64,000 nucleotides of DNA from positions 167,020,394 through 167,084,393 of the forward strand of contig CP136069.1 in assembly GCA_032622095.1 (NCBI GenBank), read 5' to 3'. Both the position numbers and the translations under genes were made by a program. The DNA comes from Siphonodentalium dalli (lineage: Eukaryota > Mollusca > Scaphopoda > Gadilida > Siphonodentaliidae). Below are positions 45,946 to 57,252 of this stretch, piece after piece (positions within the stretch are counted from its first letter, which is position 1; the number at the start of each line of letters is the position of its first letter). The notes beneath the pieces are model-generated. The model did not search any database and had not been told where the DNA came from. It worked only from the letters and a program-made list of their open reading frames with translations.

Positions 45946-47035
45946 TCCGCTGGGATACCCGGCGTTGCTCGGGTGAACTATCTAGTCATAAAACATCTTC
46001 AAACGTGGGTTATCCGATATACGTGTGCCGAATTACAGACAATACAATGGGAAAACAAAACAAGAAATCTATCAATTTACATGTAGCGCAGTCAGCAGTG
46101 TTATGTCGACAGTTATATGTAGTTTTTACAAAATGGTAATCCCATCTTTCTGTCATAATCAAACTTTCACCAAACAGCTAATCGACCGTGGTTAAAATGT
46201 GAGTCGGAAAAAAACGATGCTCTGTAATTTCTCATTGAGGCTGTTGTAAGTACTTTGTAACATGATCTCAACGTACGTGTAGATACCACAAAAGGTAATT
46301 ATTAATTTGTTTTGACAGTTAATCCTCCATGTGTCCGTTTGGATTATGGACGCATGCGGTGTAGTCATTGTAACAATGCATATTAATGGCGACATTATAT
46401 AGCACACATTTATGATGTCAGCGTTATATTACCAGCGAGTATAAGACAACAGGTTTAATACAAGGCGAAATAATATGTATGCTTGATGACATATTATTGC
46501 TACTTTGTTTATTTTATTATTTATATTTATTAATAATACTAACTTGGTTTTCTAATAGCTCATTTACCTGTGTCTGTGGTTAGTTTTTATCAAAGATAAA
46601 AACACGATATTTTTTCAATTATACGCGCAGTTACATTTGGCAAATATTTTTTAATTTGGCAAAAAATAATTTCATTTGGCAAAATTTTGGCAAGAGAAAA
46701 TATTCGTCCAGCGCCAACCCTGGTGAAGAAAATTGGAAACACATTGAAGTGTTTTGACACACATTTGCACAATTTCAAAGAACTGCTTTGTGCACCATAT
46801 TGGTGGTCTTCCTTTCTGCTGCGTGGATGAATAGGTTTTGTGATCCAACGGTCGAGCACCCAACGTAGAGCTGGCAATGGGAGAAACATGACGATGTAAA
46901 ATTTAGTCCAGCGATATTGAGGGATTGCCCCTGAGTCTGATGTATAGTCATTGCAAAGCTGAGTCTAACTGGAAATAGCAGAGGTTGTGTGTGGCGTTCA
47001 GTGCGGTCTCTGTGCAGACTAACGAAACAGAGCGT
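45946..47035 (-). mobile_element. Helitron relic: helicase tail and 3' hairpin end
   Basis: The minus strand carries the C-terminal part of a Helitron helicase (46775-47035), ~0.8 kb of non-coding sequence, and the hairpin ACCCGAGCAACGCCGGGT (45957-45974) followed by ATCCCAGC. Helitron 3' ends have a GC-rich hairpin just before CTRR. Here the expected CTAG is replaced by CGGATAG, so the end looks mutated. Orientation is supported by the helicase lying upstream on the same strand. On the plus strand a CTAGT 9 bases beyond the same hairpin is an alternative end and would imply a second, opposite element. Confidence 0.7.
46775..47035 (-). pseudogene. Helitron helicase (Pif1-like), C-terminal fragment
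   Basis: The minus-strand frame open from 47035 to a TGA at 46775-46777 contains, in order, LLFPVRLSFAMTIHQTQGQS, LNIAGLNFTSSCFSHCQLYV and GCSTVGSQNLFIHAAERK, then a short tail TTNMVHKAVL before the stop. These correspond to the conserved FPVRLxFAMTINKxQGQ motif, the GQLYVACSRVGS block and the VVYxEVL ending of Helitron Rep/Helicase proteins. The replacements N-to-H (INK to IHQ), GQLYV to CQLYV and SRV to STV suggest decay. The Walker A part and the Rep nuclease are missing. The frame does not start with a usable ATG, and other frames here are shadows. Confidence 0.85.
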
Positions 47036-47139
47036 TTACTGTTGATCTATTCCTAATATGGTATGAATAAAGAGCGTTCTTCTCGCTTATGCATGCGACA
47101 TGTTAACCAACAAACGTTCAGACGAATAAAGTTGAGTTT

Positions 47140-48720
47140 TTTTACGCCCGTTTGAAAAAACGGTCGTATTATGTAAATGGGTTGTTCGTCCGTCCGGACG
47201 TCCGTCCGCTTTTGGTTTCCGGATGATAACTTTAGATTGAATCGAGTGAACTGAACCAACTTTGGTATGTTAGTTTACCACACCAAAATACAGATCAAGT
47301 TCGAATATGGGTTTCGTCCGCATGATTTTGACTGAGTTATGCCCCTTTTTGTCCGCCGACCCAACGGGTTCGGAGGACTATTATAATCAGCACGTGCGTG
47401 CGTCCGTCCGTCCGTCCGTCCGTGCGTCCGAGGTTTCCGGATGATAACTTTAGTTAGAGTGAACCAAATTTGGTATGTGGGTTTACTAGTAGAAAAGACA
47501 GGTCAAGTTCGAATTCTGGTTCCGTCCGCCAATTTTCACCAGAGTTATGCCCCTTTTTTGACTTAGAAATCCCCTGAAAGTTGGTTTCCGGATGATAACT
47601 TTAGTAGAGTTAATCGGATTCAAACCAAATTTGGTATATTGCTTTCTCCCAGCAAAACACAGGTCAAGTGACAGAGTTATGCCCCTTTTTCGACATAGAA
47701 AATTCAGTTTCGATGTATTTTGGTTTCCGGATGATAACTTGATTTTGGATTGTTTATATGCAAAACCCATTTTATGGTGGATTACTTATATCAAAATACA
47801 GCTCAAGTTCGAATTTCGGTTTAATCCGATAATTTTTGCGAGAGTTATGGCCATTTTTTGTCCGCCGACCAGACATATAAAACCCCAAAAGTTGGTGTCC
47901 GGATGATAACTTTAGTAGAGTTTATCAGATTTAAACCAAATTTGGTATGTGTCTTTCTCCCAGCAAAACACAGGTCAAGTTCGAATTCGGGTTCCGCCTG
48001 CCAATTTTCACCAGAGTTATGTTCCTTTTTTACTTCGAATTTTTGCCAATTTGAGGTTTCCGGATGATAACTTTAGTAAATGTGTACTGAATGAAATTAA
48101 ATTTGGTATGTAGGTTTACTAGCACTAAAGACAGATCAAATTCGATTTCGTGTTCCGCCATTCCAATTTTTATGCGCAAACAACGGTCGTATCAAGCCGA
48201 CGATTAGAGGCGGACATGATGTCTACCGACCTTTTATTCGACTTAGATTTTACCTGATTTGCAGTTTCCGGATGATAACTTTAGATTGAATCAAGTGAAC
48301 AAAACCAAATTTGGTATATCATTTTACCACCCCAAACTACAGATCAAGTTCGAATATGGGTTTCGTCCGCATGATTTTGACTGAGTTATGTCCCTTTTTC
48401 AACTTAGATTTTACCTGATTTGCGGTTTTCGGATGACAACTTTAGATTGAATCATGTGAACTGAACCCAATTTGGTATATTAGTTTACCACCCCAAAATA
48501 CAGATCAAGTTCGAATATGGGTTTCGTCCGATTTTGACCGAGTTATGCCCCTTTTTCGACTTAGATTTTACCTGATATACAGTTTACAGATGATAACTTT
48601 AGATTGAATCGAATTTGGTATAAACAGATCAAGTTCAAATATGGGTTCTGTCTACATGCCCCACTCTACTCCAGAAACGGGCGTATTATGCCACGCCCCG
48701 ACGGCGTGCTCTTGTTATTA
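47140..48720 (+). repeat. Array of ~130-210 bp modules (TTTCCGGATGATAACTTTAG family)
   Basis: At least nine modules occur, each with GGTTTCCGGATGATAACTTT (near 47215, 47443, 47582, 47722, 47897, 48056, 48266, 48425 and a worn one near 48584), ACCAAATTTGGTAT, ACAGATCAAGTTCGAAT and GAGTTATGCCCCTTTTT. (CGTC)n tracts lie at 47191-47210 and 47400-47430. The ends carry AAAACGGTCGTATTATG (47157) and GAAACGGGCGTATTATGCC (48674), so the array probably belongs to one mobile element with the modules as its core. Confidence 0.85.
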
Positions 48721-48724
48721 GTAT

Positions 48725-48935
48725 AGAATGCATTGGCATGTGAATTACACGTTCCACAGAGACAACAGTTTACTGATGCACCGTATTGTTTTATACGTTA
48801 CAAGTTTCATGTTTCACGTATTAAAGTGATGTGAAACACTCCGGTATGGTGATCATATAGAATGGAGAATAATCTTGTTCAAAGTAGTTATTTTTTACAA
48901 ATAGTGTATCCAAATTGACAAAACACGCCATTGGG
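48725..48935 (+). repeat. Dispersed repeats shared with 42.4-43.1 kb
   Basis: AGAATGCATTGGCA (48725) matches the hairpin arm at 43090, and 48822-48935 matches 42448-42570. The order of the two pieces is reversed between the two places. Confidence 0.65.
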
Positions 48936-49290
48936 AACAACTGACACATTAGTGCCACATATGCAGAGTTTCTTTCCTATAGTAACCTCAATTTGTTATT
49001 TTTTCACATTTTATTTATTTTCACAAATAAATTTTATTTTTACATTTTATTTATTTTCATAAATAAAGTTTAAATGTGGATATACATTTTCATAATAACA
49101 TAGCACCAACCAACATGAAAACCTATATAAGACCAGACCCAAAAAAAAATAGTCAAAATTTATCACGCGTGACCAAGTGCTACAATGAAAGAAAGAACTC
49201 ATAACAATCCATTGCTCATCGGGTATGAGGGCGGCTTAACATTCGTGTGGGGGTCCGGTAGAATACAGCGAATCAAATACTATATGAGGA
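48936..49290. other. AT-rich stretch with a small inverted/direct repeat
   Basis: TTCACA(T)TTTTATTTATTTTCA(C/T)AAATAAA recurs at 49004-49035 and 49040-49070. Nothing else is recognised. Confidence 0.5.
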
Positions 49291-49299
49291 TGTACTTGT

Positions 49300-49491
49300 T
49301 CAATCATGTTGTATTAATGATTGCGAATTAAACCGCTTAGTGTATTCAGTATGTAGATGAACAGTATTAACTATAAGGTTATTTATTGCATCACTATCTG
49401 AATTGTTTCCATAAATTAAGGTGGTAACATTTATTTCCACATTAAGTTTATTTAATGAACTATACATAACTGACCGTTGACTATTATACAT
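49300..49491 (-). pseudogene. Possible LINE C-terminal tail fragment
   Basis: The frame YSSLNKLNVEINVTTLIYGN and its end VHLHTEYTKRF recall the last residues of molluscan endonuclease-reverse transcriptases, and it is on the same strand as the clearer relic at 49990-50585. The match is short and from memory, so this is tentative. Confidence 0.25.
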
Positions 49492-49604
49492 ATACTACAC
49501 AGTTCAGGGAATAATGTTCAGTACCTTCATGAAATCTATGCTATGCTATGCTTTAATTGTCAAAGCTGCAAATTAATGCAGAACATGGATATATACAATG
49601 GGGT

Positions 49605-49758
49605 CACTTACATCATCGTCATCATCATCGTCGACGTCCCCATCGTCATCATCGTCCTCGACATTGTCATCATCATCAGTTTCATCATCATCATCATCCT
49701 CATCATCCTCATCATCGTCATCATCATCATCATTGTCCATCATCATCACCATCGTCAT

Positions 49759-49789
<31 letters not shown>

Positions 49790-49850
49790 GTCATCACCGT
49801 CGTCATCACCATCGTCATCGTCATCATTATCATCGTCGCTAATCATCTTC
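49605..49850 (+). repeat. (ATC)n microsatellite, imperfect
   Basis: The tract is almost entirely CATCAT, CGTCAT and ATCGTC triplets. The long histidine-, serine- and isoleucine-rich frames on the plus strand, and the Asp/Met-rich frame on the minus strand, are products of it. Confidence 0.97.
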
Positions 49851-49996
49851 ATATTGGCATCTTAGTGATTGTCGTCCTGGCAGCTTTTATAACGTCATCA
49901 TCAATATCGTCGTAATTTGTTTTCTCATTTTGTAGATTAGGTACATAAGACAATGCACATGCATTATGACAGCATGTGTACATATGATTAATCGAA

Positions 49997-50585
49997 TCAT
50001 GTTTTGTCATCTCTTGTTTTTTCGTGAATCTTCATACACGCCTTGACAAATATCGCTAAACTTTTCTGAATTGCAGGGTTTTGGCTACCGAGTAGAATAT
50101 AAAATCGTGCTCTAGATGGATCTTGCCGAAAGGTAGCCGGAATATATTGTATTCTTAAATCCAGGTATTTTGGACAAATCATCACAACGTGGTACTCATC
50201 TTCTATGTGGGTCATGCATTTTTGACAGGCTCGGGACTTTTATTTATTTTTACTCCACCTTCCAGACTCAGAACGCAGTTTGTGATTACATGTTCTTAGT
50301 CGTAATAGTTCTTGGGCTAGGTCACGCGGTAGATTTTGCAAATATGATTCATATTTCATTGTCCGTTTAAAGTTCATGTATAATTTACCACGAGAGGAGT
50401 TGTACATGTCCCACCACCAGGTCTGAATAAAATGATCTTTGAGTGTGCGTTCGATGGCCATTATTTCTTTGGATGAAATTTTCTGACATGTCCATATGTA
50501 ACTCATGCCGACGGAATCCAATATGCCTTTAACTGATCGAATCCACGTTTTCACCTTGTTCGTCCTACCCAGCTCCCCCAAGTTG
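49997..50585 (-). pseudogene. LINE relic: C-terminal region of an endonuclease-reverse transcriptase
   Basis: One minus-strand frame runs from about 50585 to the stop at 49997, broken by a TAA at 50240-50242. It starts with LGELGRTNKV. Then come WIRSVKGILDSVGMSYIW, FIQTWWWDMYNSSRGKLY, YLQNLP and the block LRTCNHKLRSESGRW. After the stop come CQKC, HIEDEYHVVMICPKY and PSRARFYILLGSQN. The CxxC...H...DEYHxxxxC pattern is the zinc-knuckle-like tail common in LINE proteins of molluscs and cnidarians. The catalytic domains are missing (5' truncation), and residues seem to be deleted after GELGR. Confidence 0.85.
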
Positions 50586-53440
50586 ACGAATGAGACTCAA
50601 CGGTAAATTCGTTAATTGGAAAGAATATTTGCAGAAACATATATATCGATGCGCATGTACATTATGACGTCTGAGTAAACCAACACACGCATTCGAATGG
50701 TGGTCAAGATTGCTATCAACTTCTGATTTCAGAATAAAGTGTTTGATTGTAACAGAAAATTTGTACAGAAATAGTTATTTCGCACAAAACCATGATCCTT
50801 TTTTATGATAAGAAATGTACCCAAAATGTACCAAGCCAGTTCAACACAGGGTTGATTTAGACCAGAAATAGAGTATAATGACCTCGGGGTGACCCTTACC
50901 CAAGGCCAATCGACCCTTATTACTAACCGAACGTAGAAATGGGGGTAATATACATTTAGCGCCACGGGGTCAAACAAATCGATATACCACAAATGTTCGC
51001 TATTATATAGTAGTCGTATAGATTACAATACCAAGCATTTCCTCCGAGGAATTCATGACGGAATAGGCGAAATAGACTGATGCCTATTTTTTCGACAATG
51101 ATTAGGGAGAATATCTGGGCACAGAATATACTCATACCGAACTTTACATGTACAAATGTTCCCACCTATTTCTCTGTTTAAATTCATACATATAACCTGT
51201 CATCTTGTTAAATGGTATGCTACATCGTATTTAAGAAATGTATGTTGATTTTCTTGCGTTCCGTGGAGCATGGATGTAAGTTGGTCTGACATTTTGTGTG
51301 GAACGCGAACTACACATTATAGAACACAACTCTTGACCAATCAGAAGGCACCATTTCTGGGTGAGGTGAAATATAGGTGAGTATGGTAAGGCATATCGTG
51401 GAATAGCGCAACATTCACATATATAGTGTGTAACCCCGGCATTTATATTCTGAAACGTCCAGCATAGAGCCACTGCACTAGTCCACAACTACGAAACATG
51501 AGATACAGAAGTCCGATTGAATTTTATGTCTTTGAAATTCAGAAGATATCCTTGTGACTTGAGTAAGACCAATCATTTATTAACGGTCACTACAATATCA
51601 ATTTATATATAGTGTGGATCACAATGAATATGTTCAATACGACATATACTGACGCATTATGTCATCCGAAAGGTCGTCTTTGAGAAAATGCCCGAGGTAT
51701 TTGTATGACGAAACGAACGTTTCCCATAAGATGAGAAACATTATTCTCATTCGAAGAACAGCTCGACAGTTTGAAAATGAAAATGAACGAGCAGCTTTTT
51801 CTCGTGAAAATAAGCATATAACGCGCTTAATAAGCTCATATCGGCATTATTTAAGCTCAATATACGCTCTATATGGACATAAAACGTTGCTTTTATAACA
51901 GTCCAATATGGGACTATTTCATTTCATGAATTCATTCGAGGCAGTGACTATTTTGTAAAACACTCGAGCGCAATGTGCTCTCGTGTTTGTACAACATCCC
52001 TAGATCCCTGCATCTCATGAATTAGTTCACATAACAGTCCAATCAAGTGATTGCTCTCTATATAATATATGCAACACGAGAAAGCAAGTACTAGTGTACT
52101 CGATCCATATTACTGATCAATCAATAACTCAATTTATCGAACTGTGATATGCATAACACTCTCCCGCCGTTAACGACCGACATTTATATAAGAAGGACGA
52201 AATTATTGAACATAGGTATTGTGACCCACATCATGGTAGACAAAAACATACAACAGTGTGAATGCACAGGAAATCGGGCCACAATTCATGAAACATATGG
52301 AAACACCTCTCTCCACTAGAAAAAAACAGCTTGATTTAAACATATTTTAAACAGAGGCTGGGGGTTGGAGCCTTGGAGGACAAGTTCTTGAACTTTAGAT
52401 TGACCTCCGCTCCCCACAATACAAAATAAGTATAACAACTATAAACAGTGTATTAAATATGATAGGTTTGTCATGACGGGTGAAAAAAAACGGCTACTAA
52501 TAAGTGTGACGGTTCCTGTGCATGGATTAGTACAAAGGTTTTGGATTCATTTTGGAAGAGCTCTGAGGAAGGAGCCCTATATGTATATAGATGACAGTGT
52601 CCCCAGAGCTGCATCCCACATGCGAAGGCATGCAGATGAGTGAAAGCGATGAAGTGATTGGAAGTATGAAGAATGGTGTGTAGATGAGATGATCGACTGG
52701 GCTGAACACTTAGTGTGGTATGCCAACCACCAAATCATTGATTGAGACAATCTCAAAAGACGGAATACTACAAACTGGGAAATATTGATGTCCTAGAAGG
52801 AGCGCGAACGAACTTGGTCCCACGTAACTACTATTACAGTAGAAATATGATTAAAATACATGTGTAAGTAGAAAGACCGTTGGTTTCTGTTGATCGAAAG
52901 ACGGAGTTTTTCAACGGGCATATGCTGTACATTTATTACGCGCGCTCCGCGTGTATACTGGTGTATATGTTCTTGTTTCGCCTGTTCGCATGGGTGTTTT
53001 ATTTATAGAATGGGAATTTTTGGGGGGATTAAAAGTCGAACTGCGATCGGAGGCCGAGTCCGGTAAAAGGTGCCGTTGGGAATTTCAATTGTGCCAATAA
53101 TGTTGATTTTTGGTGTGTCATAAGCTATGCCAATTACAAATAAAAGAAATGAAAATGATAATTTGTAAGTCTTATATTTCAACTTTTATAGACATGTTTC
53201 GTTCTGCAGCCCACTGGGGGTTGTGGTCGGAGACGGCCGAGTCGGCCACCGGTTCGTTAATTAGGTTCTGGTTGTTATTGTTATTTTAACGGAATTCTGA
53301 GTTGGTCGTTCGCAAAACCAATATACATATATTTAATATATTCTATAATTACAATCGTTAGATGATATATTATCTTGAGCGCGTTACCATTTCTGACGTT
53401 GGTTTTCTTGTCTGTATTAAGCTTGTTCTGGTGTATGGAG
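50586..53440. other. Unassigned AT-rich stretch
   Basis: Short frames (60-87 codons) on both strands show no motif I can name. CGGAGGCCGAGTCCGG (53059) and GGAGACGGCCGAGTCGGCC (53229) look like two copies of one short motif. AAATAAGCTCATAT-type text near 51810-51850 recurs near 54340-54480. Confidence 0.4.
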
Positions 53441-53452
53441 AATATGATAGAT

Positions 53453-53518
53453 ACGCATTGAGACTTGTTACAATTTAATAACACTAATGTCATTAAAGTA
53501 TAACAAGTCTCAATGTGT
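53453..53518. repeat. 18 bp-stem hairpin
   Basis: ACGCATTGAGACTTGTTA (53453-53470) pairs with TAACAAGTCTCAATGTGT (53501-53518) with one G-T pair, around a 30 base AT-rich loop. It could be a worn MITE or a structured RNA. There is no other context. Confidence 0.6.
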
Positions 53519-54710
53519 GTCTCTCGTGTTGAGCGTTAATTCTGCAAGTCACATCGGTTAATTCAAATTTTCCCGCGTTTCCTGGCATTAGCGGGAAAAT
53601 TATGTATTCACAGTTCGGGCATATAGAGTTGTTTATTATAGGCGGAGCCTATTTCGAATTGTAGCCAATGAGAATGAGATTTGTGGTAATTGTTCGGATC
53701 GCTAGAGCGGAGAATTCGTCATTCTAGCCGTGTAACTTCACTGAGAGGGTCACATAAATTTTCAAAAAATTTTATTAAATGTTATTCAATCAAATGAAAG
53801 AAATTATCAATGCTGTGTCCAGCTATATAGCGTTCTTCATTCTGTAATATAACTCGGCTGCAAGATGACAAATTATTCACAATGTTCAGAATATTGATAC
53901 ATCTATAATTATGAGTAGATTTCAATAAGGGTGCTGTCCGAACACCTGAGCTGCACATACGAGTGGGCTTCGGATTTCAGGTTTCCAGTCCCTATATAAA
54001 AGTGGTGCATGGTTTTTCCTGACCGGCTGTGCAGACTTTCTAGGATGTATTTACATTGTGTATGTAAAATATTATAGCATGTGCCCACATATAACCTGTA
54101 AAGCATGTTACGCAATAAACGCCGTCTGTGACCACAGCTAGCGCGGCTCAGTTGCAAATGAGTGTTTGTTTGAAATATGAGAGAATTGGGAATACATGTA
54201 AACAGTCGCGCTTATGAGATTAAGAGTAGTACAATCATGCAGTGTGTTGTATATAACGGAACAACATATCCTCTTGAAAATAGGTTCATATTGGACCTAA
54301 ATATTCGCATAGGTTCATGTTCATGTTGGACATATTTTATTCTGAAATAAGCTCATAGTAAAAGCACATTATGCAGAGCGCACATCAGGTAATTCGATTT
54401 AGGTTAACATAGAGCGTAATTGAGAGTCAAATAAAGCCGATATAGGCTTATTTGTGATTGTGAAATAAGTTCAATATGAGCTTATTTTTCAGGCGAACAT
54501 GCTGAACAGAATGCTGTTCACCCTACCTTGTCACATATAAGACACACTATTGCACCAGAATAGAACAAATGGTGCAAACTGGAGATTGGAGACGATTGTA
54601 CCTATAATATCGTGGTTTGATAATGCGGTGTAGTTTCCTAGGCTAGAAATATAACTTTCGGAGTGTTTCGCCGGTGTAGTTATAACAACTACATGTAACA
54701 CACTGTCATG

Positions 54711-54782
54711 ATAGTAAAAATGTATAACTAGAGGTTGTCGCTCTGATAACGCTCTGGTATGATAGTAAAAATGTATAACTAT
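54711..54782 (+). repeat. Short direct repeat ATGATAGTAAAAATGTATAA
   Basis: ATGATAGTAAAAATGTATAA followed by CTA occurs twice, about 49 bases apart (54710 and 54759). Confidence 0.7.
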
Positions 54783-55204
54783 AGAATGATGCGTTTCTGA
54801 CAACATGCCGCTAAAGTTATCAAGACCAGGACATCGTTTTTCTTATAAGCTAGGCCAATTTCGACCAACATCAAGTCCCTTTCTCCGCTAAGTCATGGTT
54901 TAGTGACGGTCTTCAAATGAACAAGAGAAGCACTCAGAAGACATCCACCGGATGTCATAATATTAACGCCTGAGAGCATTGTCTGATGGTCAAACGTTCG
55001 ACACGGTGCTTTTGGTGAATAAAAGATCAAAATCGAAAATCAGTCATCTTCCTTGAAACGTCCACACAACACAGCGAAGTTCTCACGTACCACATCTAAC
55101 TGGAGGGTTTCTCGGAAGCAGAAAGATTATAACTCTCAAGTTTCAAAGTGCATAGTACCAACTTCCATGACAGTAAACTCTGCACAGTACAACTTGGCAT
55201 GTCA

Positions 55205-55380
55205 CATAAGAGGACCTAACAAAAACCGATTTTAGCAAACTGTGTTTCACATAAACGCACGTCAGACGTGATAACTGCTTTGAATAGCCCAACAGTTTGA
55301 AGCACACTCTACGATAGTCAACCAAACTATTCACCAGTGAGAAATGAGTACGGTTGTACTCACTCGCACATGTTCTTATT
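55205..55380 (+). repeat. Duplicated segment, left part of copy 1
   Basis: GACCTAACAAAAACCGATTT to CACTCGCACATGTT matches 63597-63753. Shared text includes GTCAGACGTGAT, GTTTGAAGCACACT and GAAATGAGT(A/T)CGGT. The partner continues directly into text that here only resumes at 56895. Confidence 0.8.
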
Positions 55381-55905
55381 AGGGAGGTTTTGCAACTCAC
55401 GGATAGAGCAACAGATACGTTTAGGGCGACGGTTAGGGTAATACGTAATCAAATTATGCGCACTTTCTAATCGTAGTCGTAATCTCATAATCGTGCGACG
55501 GATAGAGTATAAATTTCTTCGGTGTGTACCTCAAAATCCGTTTAACAATACAGACACTCGGTGAATGTGTTTTGTTGTATCATTTATCAGGCTTTGGACA
55601 ACTATCCCCAATAGGCCGATTGATGTACATAATATGTATGCTAGATCGTGCGAAGCGGAAACTCACTGCTCACGATTTATACCAGCCATTTATCGTTTTG
55701 GTATTCTCCCTGACACACCTTGATCGCCAGTGATGAGTCAAGCGAAAAGAAAATACTTTATAGCTGACATAAATATCGCCATATATACAAAAAGAATATC
55801 TGTTCTGCATCTGCAGTCAATTGGACGGTATTAGCGCTCAACTTATCTGCCTTTCAGTACAATCTCGATCGGTATATTAATTAAAAAGAACAGCACAATA
55901 ATCCT

Positions 55906-56051
55906 ATTCGTAGTCGTTACGTTTTGTGAAATGAATTTGTTGGCCTACGTGAATTTTACGGATACGAACAGCTAATCGTAGTCGTAATTGTATCAGTGAG
56001 TGTGCGAAACCTCTTTATTATGAAACAGGTTATGTTAAAACGACTACGAAT
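55906..56051. mobile_element. Small TIR element (~146 bp)
   Basis: ATTCGTAGTCGTT (55906-55918) and AACGACTACGAAT (56039-56051) are perfect 13 bp inverted ends. CTAATCGTAGTCGTAAT lies inside (55970), and a further copy of that phrase occurs at 55468. It is probably a MITE. Confidence 0.6.
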
Positions 56052-56082
56052 CGGATGGTCGGTTAAATGGACATTTCCACAG

Positions 56083-56354
56083 CCGCTGTCAAGCCTTGAA
56101 ATAGGGTGTCTATCATTTGCAGAATGAGGTCCCCAGAGGGTGAATTTAGTGATGCTACCCCGCATAGCGGGCTAGCATCACCAAATTCACCCTCTGGGAA
56201 CCTCATTCTGCTGAGGTGTAAGCAGAATGAGGTCCCCAGATGGTGAATTTGGTGATGCTAGCCCGCTATGCGGGGTAGCATCACTAAATTCACCCTCTGG
56301 GGACCTCATTCTGCAAATGACAGACACCCTATTTCAAGGCTTGGCCGCTGTCAA
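56083..56354. mobile_element. Fourfold palindromic MITE with 10 bp flanking direct repeat
   Basis: CCGCTGTCAA flanks the element at 56083-56092 and 56345-56354. The body (pivot near 56216) is a near-perfect palindrome starting AAGCCTTGAAATAGGGTGTC. Each half is itself a hairpin, GCAGAATGAGGTCCCCAGA...TCTGG(G/A)ACCTCATTCTGC, around GCATAGCGGG or its complement. An 8-10 bp target duplication fits hAT (8) or Mutator-like (9-10) elements. Confidence 0.82.
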
Positions 56355-56894
56355 TCAAATAATTATTAGCAGATATCCGCGCATACTTTCAATGTTAATA
56401 TTGTCTTAAGTTCAAACAACTTTTTTGTTGTCAAATCAAAATGAAGTATTTTTTTTATTTGTGCAATGGTGTTGGAAATAATACATGATGATGTCATTTT
56501 TCATTTTGAGAGACACCAGTCATAATTTTCACAATTAAAGACGAAAAGAGTGTATGTGGGTGTATTATAGCATACAAACACTTTAGAACTAATTTAAATA
56601 TTTCAGCAAACGCATTGTCTCCTAGCAACCGTAAGCTCCTCCCATTTTAGTGAACATGTACGGATAAGTAAGGACCAGTCTAATCCGCGAAATTCGACAA
56701 CTGTAGAAGTTTCTACATGACGGAAGTAAAAGTACGTTTTGATAATATACTTTCATCTGAAAGTAGATAAAATGCTTAGGGAATGAATATTGCTTTATAA
56801 GCTGACGTCTGCCATTGGTCTCTTGTTCAATAGACTGGGTCTAGGTCCAAAATTGCGAAAATCTGAAAACAGTAACCTGACCCCGTCAGCCATA

Positions 56895-57135
56895 TTCTGT
56901 TGATGAAAACTCACAATATATGTGTAAAAGTCAACGTTTGTCAATCAGTCTTTAAAGCCCTATAGTCGCCATAACGGCTGCAGGCGGTGTGTTGCTTCTG
57001 AACCAAAACGCCCAAGCAGCTCCGAAAATAAATGGATGTTCTGTAAATTGCACCAACTGGTAACCTTCGAGAGGTTTAATTTCCGAGTTGGAAATTATGA
57101 AGGTATTTATTCGATCTGTATCCAGCTTGATAGGA
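56895..57135 (+). repeat. Duplicated segment, right part of copy 1
   Basis: GTTGATGAAAACTCAC onward matches 63760-64000. Shared text includes CCATAACGGC(T/C)GCAG, GTGTTGCTTCTG, CCGAAAATAA, CACCAACTGGTAAC and GGTTTAATTTCC/GGTCTAATTTCC. Together with 55205-55380 it forms one copy of a sequence of at least 0.4 kb. Confidence 0.75.
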
Positions 57136-57252
57136 AGACTAATCGCTGTGTCAAGCTAGTCGTGAACAAATAGCCAGAAAAACTCAGAGAGGACGTTTAC
57201 GGGGCAAAACACTTGGTACCGAGAGGGAGAACGTCACTTGATTAACTTGAGG

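Larger units (their letters stand above)
55381..56894. other. Extra ~1.5 kb absent from the 63.6 kb copy
   Basis: The two halves of the duplicated segment are contiguous at 63753 but separated by this stretch here, which could be an insertion or a deletion in the other copy. It contains the TIR element at 55906-56051 and the fourfold palindrome at 56083-56354. I see no terminal inverted repeats at its own ends. Confidence 0.55.

Noticed and set aside
45956-45990. Plus-strand Helitron end (hairpin followed by CTAGT)
   Set aside because: CTAGT after the hairpin would fit, but the helicase relic lies on the minus strand with the hairpin downstream of it in that orientation. I kept the minus-strand reading and note the alternative.
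49557-49915. Histidine-, serine- and aspartate-rich frames
   Set aside because: They are products of the (ATC)n microsatellite.
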